DNA from: Halorubrum sp.
GTDB lineage: Archaea; Halobacteriota; Halobacteria; Halobacteriales; Haloferacaceae
Direction: 5' to 3'
Assembly (NCBI GenBank): GCA_003554605.1
Contig: PWGU01000070.1
Coordinates: 1-45,015 of the forward strand
DNA length: 45,015 nt
Positions 29,015 to 36,486 of the stretch are shown in pieces. Below the pieces are notes generated by a model, which had not been told where the DNA came from, searched no databases, and was given only the letters and a program-made list of their open reading frames with translations. Made by a program: the position numbers and the translations under genes. Every line of letters begins with the position of its first letter. The stretch's first letter is position 1.

Positions 29015-29167
29015 ATGAGCTTCGCCTCTCACACGACGGATGAGGTCTCCGATGAGCAGTTCGGCCGCGAGCTAAAGGTGATCGGTCCGATCTGGATCAC
29101 GCTGTTTTTCGTCTGGACCTACCTCCTCTTGAACTACGGCCATCTCGCGGCCGGGCTCATCGGCTGA
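29015..29167 (+). CDS. Small (50 aa) putative single-TM membrane protein
   Basis: MSFASHTTDEVSDEQFGRELKVIGPIWITLFFVWTYLLLNYGHLAAGLIG; TATA-like GAATTAAAAAGTTG about 60 bp upstream; absent from the ORF track. Confidence 0.65.
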   Translation: MSFASHTTDEVSDEQFGRELKVIGPIWITLFFVWTYLLLNYGHLAAGLIG

Positions 29168-29238
29168 GCGAACGGGCCCCGGGATAACGTCACGTCGTCG
29201 ACCCCTTCCGAGCCTTTTAGGCCGATCCCGCGACAGGG

Positions 29239-31146
29239 GTGGGTGTGGACCCCGATCGGATCCCCACGGAGTTTCCGGCCCCGAGCTTCCGCGGCGCACA
29301 GGAGCGGGCGCTCGCGGACATCCGGGACGCCTTCGCCGCCGGCAACCGGGTCGTGCTCGTGCGCGCGCCAACCGGCAGCGGGAAGTCGTTGCTCGCGCGG
29401 TCGGTGATGGGCGCGGCCCGCGAGATTGCCGATGCCGCCCCGAGCGAGGCGACCGGCGCGTACTACACCCCCCCACAGGTCTCCCAACTCGACGACGTCG
29501 CGACCGACGACCTCCTCGACGATTTTAACGTGATCCGCGGGAAATCGAACTATAACTGTATCCTCCCCGGCGAGCACGACACGCCCGTCAACCGCGCACC
29601 CTGCGTCCGCCAGCGCGGCTTCGACTGTTCGGTTCGGCACCGCTGTCCGTACTTTTCGGACCGTGCGATCGCCTCCTCGCGACGGTTCGCGGCGATGACG
29701 CTCGCGTACTTCATGCAGACCGCGGGCTCGGAGGTGTTCCGCAAACGCGACGTGGTCGTGATCGACGAGGCCCACGGGCTCGCGGAGTGGGCGGAGATGT
29801 ACGCGACCATCGAACTCCGTCCCGACCGGGTGCCCGTGTGGGACGACGTAGGCGTGCCCGACGTCGAGCGCGACGCGGCCGCCGACGAGGACGCCCTCGA
29901 CCGGACCGCACGGTTCGTCGAGACCCTCCGCGACGTCGCAAAGCGCGCGAAGGACGACCTCGTCGGCCGCCCGGAGTTGAGCCGCGAGGAAGTCGCCCGG
30001 CGGGACCGGCTCCAGGAGCTGATCGGCGAACTGGGCTGGTTCCTTGAGGACTACCGCGATCACGAATCGCCGACGACGTGGGTCGTCGACCAGCCGGACG
30101 GCGAGGGCGGCGCGATCACGATCAAGCCGCTCGATCCGGCACGCTACCTCAAACACACCGTCTGGAGCCGGGGGAACCGGTTCGCGTTGCTGTCGGCGAC
30201 CATCCTCTCGAAGGAGGCGTTCTGTCGCGGCGTCGGGTTGGACCCCGGGAGCGTCGCGCTCGTCGACGTCGAACACACCTTCCCGCTCGAACACCGCCGG
30301 CTCTACGACGTAACACAGGGGTCGATGACCTACGAGCACCGCGACGAGACGATCCCGCGGATCGCCCGGCTCATCGTCCAGCTCATGGCGGAACACCCCG
30401 ACGAGAAAGGCCTCATCCACGCGCACTCGTATGCGATCGCCGGTCGACTCGTGGAGAAACTCGTCGAGTTCGGCGTGGCCGCGCGGGTTCGGCGACACAC
30501 CAGAGAGAACCGCGACGCGGAGTTGGAGGCGTGGAAGGCGAGCCCCGACCCCGAGGTCTTCGTCTCGGTGAAAATGGAGGAGGCGCTCGATTTAAAGGGC
30601 GACCTGTGCCGCTGGCAGGTGATCTGTAAAGCGCCGTATCTGAATACGAACGACTCGCGGGTCGCTCGACGCCTCGAGGAGGGCCAATGGTCGTGGTATC
30701 ACCGCGCGGCGCTTCGCACGGTCATTCAGGCGTGTGGGCGGGTCGTGCGCGCGCCCGATGACTACGGCGCGACCTACCTCGCGGACGACTCCCTGCTCGA
30801 CCTGTTCGACCGCGCCGCGGCGGACACCCCGCCGTGGTTCCGCGAGCAGGTCGAGGCGATGACTGCCCCCGAACTACCGGCGTTCGACCCGGCCGCCGCG
30901 CTCGCGGGCATCGACGCGACGCCGTCCGGTCCGGGGCGCGGTTCCCGGCGCACTCGCGGGAAGACGGCCGGTTCCGGTGGACGCTCCGGAACGGGGGCCG
31001 CGGCGGAGGGCACCGGGGGAGGAGCGTCCCGGAGCCACACCACCGGATCGGCCGACAACACCGGTGGTACCACCCGAACACGCACCGAGGAGGACGCGGA
31101 GCGCCGACGAAACCATCCCCTCTCGGACGTGTGGGGGGACGGCTGA
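29239..31146 (+). CDS. ATP-dependent DNA helicase, XPD/DinG-like superfamily 2 with Fe-S cluster
   Basis: Walker A VRAPTGSGKSLLARS; four Cys in YNCILPGE...APCVRQRGFDCSVRHRCPYF; VVIDEAHGLAEW; LLSATIL; QACGRVVRAPDDYG; low-complexity C-terminal tail. Confidence 0.9.
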   Translation: MGVDPDRIPTEFPAPSFRGAQERALADIRDAFAAGNRVVLVRAPTGSGKSLLARSVMGAAREIADAAPSEATGAYYTPPQVSQLDDVATDDLLDDFNVIRGKSNYNCILPGEHDTPVNRAPCVRQRGFDCSVRHRCPYFSDRAIASSRRFAAMTLAYFMQTAGSEVFRKRDVVVIDEAHGLAEWAEMYATIELRPDRVPVWDDVGVPDVERDAAADEDALDRTARFVETLRDVAKRAKDDLVGRPELSREEVARRDRLQELIGELGWFLEDYRDHESPTTWVVDQPDGEGGAITIKPLDPARYLKHTVWSRGNRFALLSATILSKEAFCRGVGLDPGSVALVDVEHTFPLEHRRLYDVTQGSMTYEHRDETIPRIARLIVQLMAEHPDEKGLIHAHSYAIAGRLVEKLVEFGVAARVRRHTRENRDAELEAWKASPDPEVFVSVKMEEALDLKGDLCRWQVICKAPYLNTNDSRVARRLEEGQWSWYHRAALRTVIQACGRVVRAPDDYGATYLADDSLLDLFDRAAADTPPWFREQVEAMTAPELPAFDPAAALAGIDATPSGPGRGSRRTRGKTAGSGGRSGTGAAAEGTGGGASRSHTTGSADNTGGTTRTRTEEDAERRRNHPLSDVWGDG

Positions 31147-31231
31147 GTGCGGCCACGCGGATGGGCGCGCTGAGAAGGACGGTCGCGCCGCTCACGGGAA
31201 CGGGACAGTCCGCGTGGGTGGAGTCTTCACC

Positions 31232-31315
31232 CTACAGAAGGGTCACTCCCCACGCGATCATGGAGGACACCATGATGAACGCGAAGAACAGCGCGATGAA
31301 CTGTTGTCTGTTCAT
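31232..31315 (-). CDS. 27-aa hydrophobic microprotein (putative)
   Basis: ATG...TAG on the minus strand: MNRQQFIALFFAFIMVSSMIAWGVTLL; TATA-like GATATAATG (minus strand, ~31364-31372) about 50 bp upstream. Confidence 0.55.
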   Translation of the reverse strand: MNRQQFIALFFAFIMVSSMIAWGVTLL

Positions 31316-31394
31316 ATCCGACAATGAGCCGTCAAGGGACATAATTCCACCGAGCCGCGGTGAATGGCATTATATCAACCGACCGAGAAGCCGA

Positions 31395-31421
31395 GATACA
31401 TAATACCATATAAGGTGTATC
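31395..31421 (+). promoter_or_regulatory. Inverted repeat GATACA-N15-TGTATC spanning a TATA box
   Basis: GATACAtaataccatataaggTGTATC upstream of the UPF0175 gene; embedded CATATAAGG. Confidence 0.55.
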
Positions 31422-31475
31422 ATGGCCCTCTAACAATTAGTAACCTTCATAATCTTTCGCTTCAGAGGAGGGGGT

Positions 31476-31667
31476 ATGGCAACGAACGGGCTGTCGAGTG
31501 CGCTGACGCTGTACGGTGCGCGAACGCTCACACTGTCGCAAGCGGCCAAGCAGGCCGGCCTCAGCGAGGCCGAATTCATCGACCAACTCCAGCGCCGCGG
31601 GATCGAGGTAACGGAGTCCGAGCGGGTCGCCGCGCGCGAAGCCGACCAGACCGTCCGGGCGGACTGA
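31476..31667 (+). CDS. UPF0175-like small protein (antitoxin-type HTH)
   Basis: SALTLYGARTLTLSQAAKQAGLSEAEFIDQLQRRGIEV matches the UPF0175 pattern; strong SD AGGAGGGGG. Confidence 0.75.
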   Translation: MATNGLSSALTLYGARTLTLSQAAKQAGLSEAEFIDQLQRRGIEVTESERVAAREADQTVRAD

Positions 31668-31700
31668 CGGGACCACCGGGAAGCGACGGGCATCGACCGC

Positions 31701-31741
31701 CGCCCGCCGGATGCCGGGCAATGCCGGGCATCCGGCGGGCG
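31701..31741. terminator. Strong hairpin between convergent genes (candidate bidirectional terminator)
   Basis: CGCCCGCCGGATGCC-gggcaatgccg-GGCATCCGGCGGGCG, 15-bp perfect stem. Confidence 0.5.
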
Positions 31742-31823
31742 GAACATACCTGTTATCTCGACATATACGTCTACTCGAAGGGTTGCGTGCTGCACGGGCC
31801 GTCCGCCTGTTCGGTATCCGTAC

Positions 31824-32933
31824 TCACTCCGGGTCCGGGACGAGGTGGACGCGCCCGTCGTGTTTGATCGCGAGGACGGTCTCGGCATCGGGATCGAAAA
31901 ACGTCGGCCGCGGGACGGTCGTCGCTGCGTACGTCTCTGGGTCGAGGATCTGAACCGCGTGTTCGTCCTCCACGGTGACGACGGTCGTCTCCGTGGCGTC
32001 GTCGCGGTCACCGATCCGGGTCGCCTCGGGGGCGTCGCCCTCCTCGTAGGCCGAGGTGTACGGTTCGCCGGTGGCGAGACGGATCCCCTGCACCCGGTCG
32101 TTCGATCCCGTCACGAGCACCGGTCCCTCGTCGTCGTCCGGGTCGATGATCTCGTCGGGGGCATATCGTGGGAGCCGGATCGCGAAGGTGACGCGGTACA
32201 CCTCGTTTCCGTCGCCATCCTCCGTGACGAGCGTCGGATACGACTCGAAGCTCCCGCCGAGCACGTCGGTGATCCGGCCGGCGACGTTCTCCGCGAGCCG
32301 GTTCGAGGAGAGTTTGATATCGGGCCCATCATCGGTCTCTTTGATCTCCGTGATGAACGCCTCCCGGTCGCCTTTCGCCTCCTGTTTCGCGACGTACGAC
32401 TCGGCGATGGACACCGCTTCGGTACGCTCCGCGGCGGTGAGTTCACGCTCGTCGGCACGGACCTGTACGACCCCGGCGTAGTAGCCGCCCGCGATCCGCC
32501 CACAGCGGTCACAGCTTCCCCGGGAGACCATCACCGGTACCATCACCTCCGCGGTCCGGCGTGTCCCGCGGACGATCCCGGAGAATCGGCAATGCATCCG
32601 GATCGTGTTCGCATCGACCTGTTCGGGCTCGACGCCCCACTCCACGTCGGTGGCGTCGACGTGAACGCCGAGCGCCTCCGCGACTTCCTCAACCGCGATG
32701 TCCGTGTAGTCGCGCGCGCCGACGTCCCGCCACGACTCGCCGCGACGGACCGCCCCGCAGCCGGCACAGACGAGCACCTCGATCCGATCCGGTGCGTCGA
32801 CGAGGTCGAAGTCGGCAAAATAACAATCGTCACACAACAGCGCCGTTCGTCCGCGTGGCCGTCCCGGAAGCGGCTCCGCTCGGTCGGGCACCGGCTCGCC
32901 ACAGCGGGGGCAGAAGTCGCGTGACTCGCTCAT
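31824..32933 (-). CDS. NMD3-family protein (ribosome biogenesis)
   Basis: FCPRCGEPV...[61 protein letters not shown]. Start placed at MSES (32933) rather than the track's 33398. Confidence 0.88.
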   Translation of the reverse strand: MSESRDFCPRCGEPVPDRAEPLPGRPRGRTALLCDDCYFADFDLVDAPDRIEVLVCAGCGAVRRGESWRDVGARDYTDIAVEEVAEALGVHVDATDVEWGVEPEQVDANTIRMHCRFSGIVRGTRRTAEVMVPVMVSRGSCDRCGRIAGGYYAGVVQVRADERELTAAERTEAVSIAESYVAKQEAKGDREAFITEIKETDDGPDIKLSSNRLAENVAGRITDVLGGSFESYPTLVTEDGDGNEVYRVTFAIRLPRYAPDEIIDPDDDEGPVLVTGSNDRVQGIRLATGEPYTSAYEEGDAPEATRIGDRDDATETTVVTVEDEHAVQILDPETYAATTVPRPTFFDPDAETVLAIKHDGRVHLVPDPE

Positions 32934-33060
32934 TGTGGAGGAGTACGCCGCTGGATCGTTTAAACCGCCCGAAGCGGGATCGGCGACCGCTCGCGGGGTG
33001 CTAGACGGGTGCGACGGTGGCTCCGAAATCATTTTTCGGCCGGACCGTGAATGGGCGTCC

Positions 33061-33411
33061 ATGAGCGGGAATCCAGACGACGAACGGCTCGCAGAACTGC
33101 GCGAAAAGAAGATGCAAGAGCTGCAGGAACGGGCCCAGAGCGACGGTAACGAGGAGGCCCAACAGGAGGCCCAAGAGCGCGCGAAAGCCCAACAGGAGGC
33201 CGTCCTCAAACAGCACCTGACCGATGGCGCACGGCAGCGGCTCAACGCCGTCGAGATGTCGAAACCCGAGTTCGCAAAGCAGGTGAAACAGCAGGTCGCC
33301 GCGCTCGCACAGAGCGGCCGGGTGCAGGGTCGCATCGACGAGGACCAGATGCGTGACCTGTTGAAGGAACTGCAGCCGGAGCGCAAGAGCTTCGACATCC
33401 GGCGGCGGTAG
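33061..33411 (+). CDS. DNA-binding protein, TFAR19/PDCD5 family
   Basis: [15 protein letters not shown]...[40 protein letters not shown]. Confidence 0.92.
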   Translation: MSGNPDDERLAELREKKMQELQERAQSDGNEEAQQEAQERAKAQQEAVLKQHLTDGARQRLNAVEMSKPEFAKQVKQQVAALAQSGRVQGRIDEDQMRDLLKELQPERKSFDIRRR

Positions 33412-34005
33412 ATGGAGCTCGCGCTTCTGTACAGCGGCGGGAAGGATTCCTCGCTGGCCGCCCTGCTGCTCGACCGTTTTTATACCGTCCGGTGTGTGAC
33501 CGGGACGTTCGGGCTCACCGACGACTGGAAACACGCCGAGCGTGCCGCCCGCGAGCTCGAGTTCCCGTTCGAGCGGGTCGATCTGGATCACGCCGTCGCC
33601 GAGGAGGCCGCGGAGATGATGCTCGCGGACGGCTATCCCCGCAACGGGATCCAACGGATACACGAACACGCCTTGGAGACGATCGCCGGGCTCGACGTCG
33701 ACGCCGTCGCCGATGGCACCCGGCGCGACGACCGCGTCCCGACGGTCTCTCGGGCACAGGCACAGAGCCTGGAGGACCGACACGGCGTCGACTACATCTC
33801 GCCGCTCTCGGGGTTCGGTCGACATGCCGTCGACCGGCTCGTCGAGGCGACCTTCGAGGTCGAACAGGGGCCGAGCGAGGAGATCACCAAGGCGGACTAC
33901 GAGGGGGAGATCCGGACGCTCCTCGCGGAGACACACGACGAGGCGGTCGTCCGCGACGTGTTTCCCGAACACGATCAGACGTACGTCCACGGCCGGGTCG
34001 AGTGA
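33412..34005 (+). CDS. PP-loop ATPase (alpha-hydrolase-like)
   Basis: ALLYSGGKDSSLAALLL PP-loop; ATG immediately follows the PDCD5 stop. Confidence 0.85.
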   Translation: MELALLYSGGKDSSLAALLLDRFYTVRCVTGTFGLTDDWKHAERAARELEFPFERVDLDHAVAEEAAEMMLADGYPRNGIQRIHEHALETIAGLDVDAVADGTRRDDRVPTVSRAQAQSLEDRHGVDYISPLSGFGRHAVDRLVEATFEVEQGPSEEITKADYEGEIRTLLAETHDEAVVRDVFPEHDQTYVHGRVE

Positions 34006-34117
34006 GCAGTCACGCGATATCGATTCGTTATAGAGGGGGCCGGGGACGTTCAGATTCTTTATATATCGAAGCGGGGGCAGCCGCCGCGCATTTATGTACT
34101 GAGTAAATAGAGCCGCC

Positions 34118-34480
34118 ATGACCAACTGGCGTGCGGTCGGCTACGGGTTCATCGTCATGATCATCGCCGGCCTGTTGGCGACGTTCGCGCCCGTGATCGG
34201 CCACATCGGCGCGGGGCTCATCGGCGGGTTCGTCGCGGGCTACGTCGCCGGCGGTGGGTTGCTCTCGGGCGGCTGGCACGGCCTGCTTGCGGGTTCGGTG
34301 AGCGGGATCATCCTCACCCTGATCCTCGCGGCCTTCGGGGGGCTCGTCGGGCTGATCGGCGGCCCGCTTGGGGGCCTCCTCGGCGGGGCCGGCGTGCTCG
34401 TCATCGGCCTGTTCCTCACCGCCCTGTTCGCGCTCGACGCCGCGCTCGCGGGGATGATCGGCGGGATCCTCGGTGACTGA
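34118..34480 (+). CDS. Small multi-TM protein, DUF5518-like
   Basis: 120-aa Gly-rich membrane protein (HIGAGLIGGFVAGYVAGGGLLSGGWHGLLAGSVSGIIL); TATA-like TTTATATATC about 60 bp upstream. Confidence 0.8.
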   Translation: MTNWRAVGYGFIVMIIAGLLATFAPVIGHIGAGLIGGFVAGYVAGGGLLSGGWHGLLAGSVSGIILTLILAAFGGLVGLIGGPLGGLLGGAGVLVIGLFLTALFALDAALAGMIGGILGD

Positions 34481-34543
34481 CCGGGACCGCACCGACGGGG
34501 AGAAAAGCGTGCTTTCAAGCGGACGCTCGCCAAACCCGCGTAT

Positions 34544-35866
34544 ATGTACGAGGGACTCAAAGGGTTTCGTGACATCTATCCCGGCGAGCAGTCGGCGCGG
34601 CGGTCGGTGACCGACGCGGTGGAGGGGGCCGCCGCGAGCTACGGGTTCCGCGAGGTCGCGACACCCGCGTTGGAGCGGACGCAGATGTACGTCGATAAAT
34701 CCGGCGCGGAGATCGTCGACGAGCTGTACGCTTTCGAGGACAAAGGCGGCCGGGAGGTCGCATTGACGCCGGAGCTGACGCCGACGGTCGCCCGGATGGT
34801 CGTCGCGAAGGGCCAGGAGCTCTCGAAGCCGATCAAGTGGATGTCGACGCGGCCCTTCTGGCGATACGAGCAGGTCCAACAGGGCCGGTTCCGCGAGTTC
34901 TACCAAACGAACATCGACATCTTCGGCTCCGATGCACCGGAGGCGGATGCCGAGGTCCTCGCGGTCGCGGCCGATGCGCTCACGAGCCTCGGGCTCACCG
35001 GCGAGGACTTCGAGTTTCGCGTCTCCCACCGCGACATCCTCGGCGGGCTGGTGCGGGCGCTCGCGGCGGACCCGGATGCGGTCGACACGGCCGCCGCCAT
35101 CCGCGCCGTCGACAAGCGCGCGAAGGTCGACGAGGGCGAATATCTCGGCCTGCTGACCGACGCGGGGCTCGACCGGGAGGTCGCCCGCGAGTTCGACGAC
35201 CTGATCACGGGCGTCGAAACTCCCGCCGACCTCGATGCGGTCGCGGCCGCCGGCGGCGAGGACGTCGCGGCCGCCGTCGAGAACCTGAGCGCGGTCCTTG
35301 CGGCCGCCGACGACTTCGGTGCCGGCGAGTTCTGTGAGATCTCGCTCACCACGGCGCGGGGACTCGATTACTACACCGGCGTCGTCTTCGAGTGTTTCGA
35401 TTCCACCGGCGAGGTCTCCCGCTCCGTTTTCGGCGGCGGGCGCTATGACGACCTGATCGAGAGCTTCGGCGGCCAGCAGACCCCCGCCGTCGGCGTCGCG
35501 CCCGGCCACGCCACCCTGAAGCTGCTCTGTCAACGTGCCGGCGTCTGGCCCGAGGAGACGCTCTCGACGGACTACTACGTGCTCTCAGTCGGCGACACCC
35601 GCGCGGAGGCGGCCGCCGTCGCCCGCGACCTTCGGGCCCTCGGCGACGACCTCGTGGTCGAAGCGGACGTGTCCGATCGCTCCTTCGGGGCACAACTCGG
35701 CTACGCCGACTCGATCAACGCCGAGACGGTCGTCGTCGTCGGCGAACGCGACCTCGAAAACGGCGAGTACACGATCAAGGACATGGAAAGCGGCGCGGAG
35801 ACGACCGTTCCGGTCGAGGAGTTCCCGCCGGAGTCGGGCCGGCCGACCTACGAGGACTACGAGTAG
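34544..35866 (+). CDS. hisS: Histidyl-tRNA synthetase
   Basis: LKGFRDIYPGE; LTPELTPTVARMV; PFWRYEQVQQGRFREFYQTNIDIFG; ARGLDYYTGVVFE; FGGGRYDDLI. Confidence 0.97.
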   Translation: MYEGLKGFRDIYPGEQSARRSVTDAVEGAAASYGFREVATPALERTQMYVDKSGAEIVDELYAFEDKGGREVALTPELTPTVARMVVAKGQELSKPIKWMSTRPFWRYEQVQQGRFREFYQTNIDIFGSDAPEADAEVLAVAADALTSLGLTGEDFEFRVSHRDILGGLVRALAADPDAVDTAAAIRAVDKRAKVDEGEYLGLLTDAGLDREVAREFDDLITGVETPADLDAVAAAGGEDVAAAVENLSAVLAAADDFGAGEFCEISLTTARGLDYYTGVVFECFDSTGEVSRSVFGGGRYDDLIESFGGQQTPAVGVAPGHATLKLLCQRAGVWPEETLSTDYYVLSVGDTRAEAAAVARDLRALGDDLVVEADVSDRSFGAQLGYADSINAETVVVVGERDLENGEYTIKDMESGAETTVPVEEFPPESGRPTYEDYE

Positions 35867-35981
35867 GGTCAGCCCTTTTTAACCGGCTGAAGCGCTGTTG
35901 GAATCCGCGACACCTGCTGTGTGTTGAGCGCTGGTGGTTGGCAGGCGGGACACAACGGGTGAGCCCAAACTCGATCGTTTA

Positions 35982-36020
35982 CTTATAACCCCCACCGAGC
36001 GGTGACGAGGTCGCTTATAA
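35982..36020. repeat. CTTATAA-N25-CTTATAA, left pair
   Basis: CTTATAA at 35982 and 36014. Confidence 0.7.
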
Positions 36021-36023
36021 GCC

Positions 36024-36140
36024 ACCTCCGGCAGTCGGCGCGCTCCGGTGAGCGCCCGGAGGGCGCGACACCGAGCGCGAGGGAGCCCACGGCTGGCGTC
36101 TCCGCCAGCCGTGGCGAGGCTGGGGAGGCCTGAGGCCGCG
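36024..36140 (+). repeat. GC-rich structured repeat, copy 2
   Basis: GCGCTCCGGTGAGCGC, CCGAGCGCGAGGGAG, 12-bp perfect stem CCACGGCTGGCG-TCTC-CGCCAGCCGTGG, GAGGCTGGGGAGGCCTGAGGC; inverted relative to copy 1. Confidence 0.85.
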
Positions 36141-36218
36141 GTGCGGGTGTGAGTACGAGTCCGGGTGTGGGTCCGAGTGCGAGTGCAGGCGTGAGTACGG
36201 GTTTGAGTGTAAGTGCAG
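36141..36218. repeat. Degenerate 6-bp tandem array (13 units, GTGYGA/GTRCGG-like)
   Basis: gtgcgg gtgtga gtacga gtccgg gtgtgg gtccga gtgcga gtgcag gcgtga gtacgg gtttga gtgtaa gtgcag. Confidence 0.85.
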
Positions 36219-36282
36219 CGACGGCATTCGATCCGCGCCTCTCGCTCGTCGCTCCACCGAATACCCCGACTTGCCCTCTCCA

Positions 36283-36321
36283 CTTATAACAAACCTCACG
36301 ACCGCTCATCACTGCTTATAA
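36283..36321. repeat. CTTATAA-N25-CTTATAA, right pair
   Basis: CTTATAA at 36283 and 36315; same 32-bp period as the left pair. Confidence 0.7.
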
Positions 36322-36486
36322 ACAACCCAACCAACCGATCCGAGCAACCAACCGCTCAATCGCCTCCCCCATCGACCGGCTTGCGGACGAACGAATATCT
36401 CAACGAAGCGGATTTCAACAAAGCCCGGTACGAGAAAACCCGGCCGCATCGGGGGCATTGATTAGCGTGGTCGCCAACTGAACCAC

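Noticed and set aside
29134-30498. 454-aa minus-strand ORF opposite the helicase
   Set aside because: Antisense to a gene with Walker, DEAH and Fe-S motifs; no recognisable domain
32934-33398. N-terminal extension of the NMD3 ORF in the track (31824..33398)
   Set aside because: The extension is Cys/Ser-rich junk antisense to PDCD5; the family N-terminus starts at MSES (32933)
34028-35533. 501-aa minus-strand ORF opposite DUF5518 and hisS
   Set aside because: Low-complexity shadow of hisS
36141-36218. Hexamer array considered as CRISPR or as a coding Thr/Arg/His repeat
   Set aside because: No repeat-spacer structure and 6-bp units; minus-strand ORFs have no start or motif support
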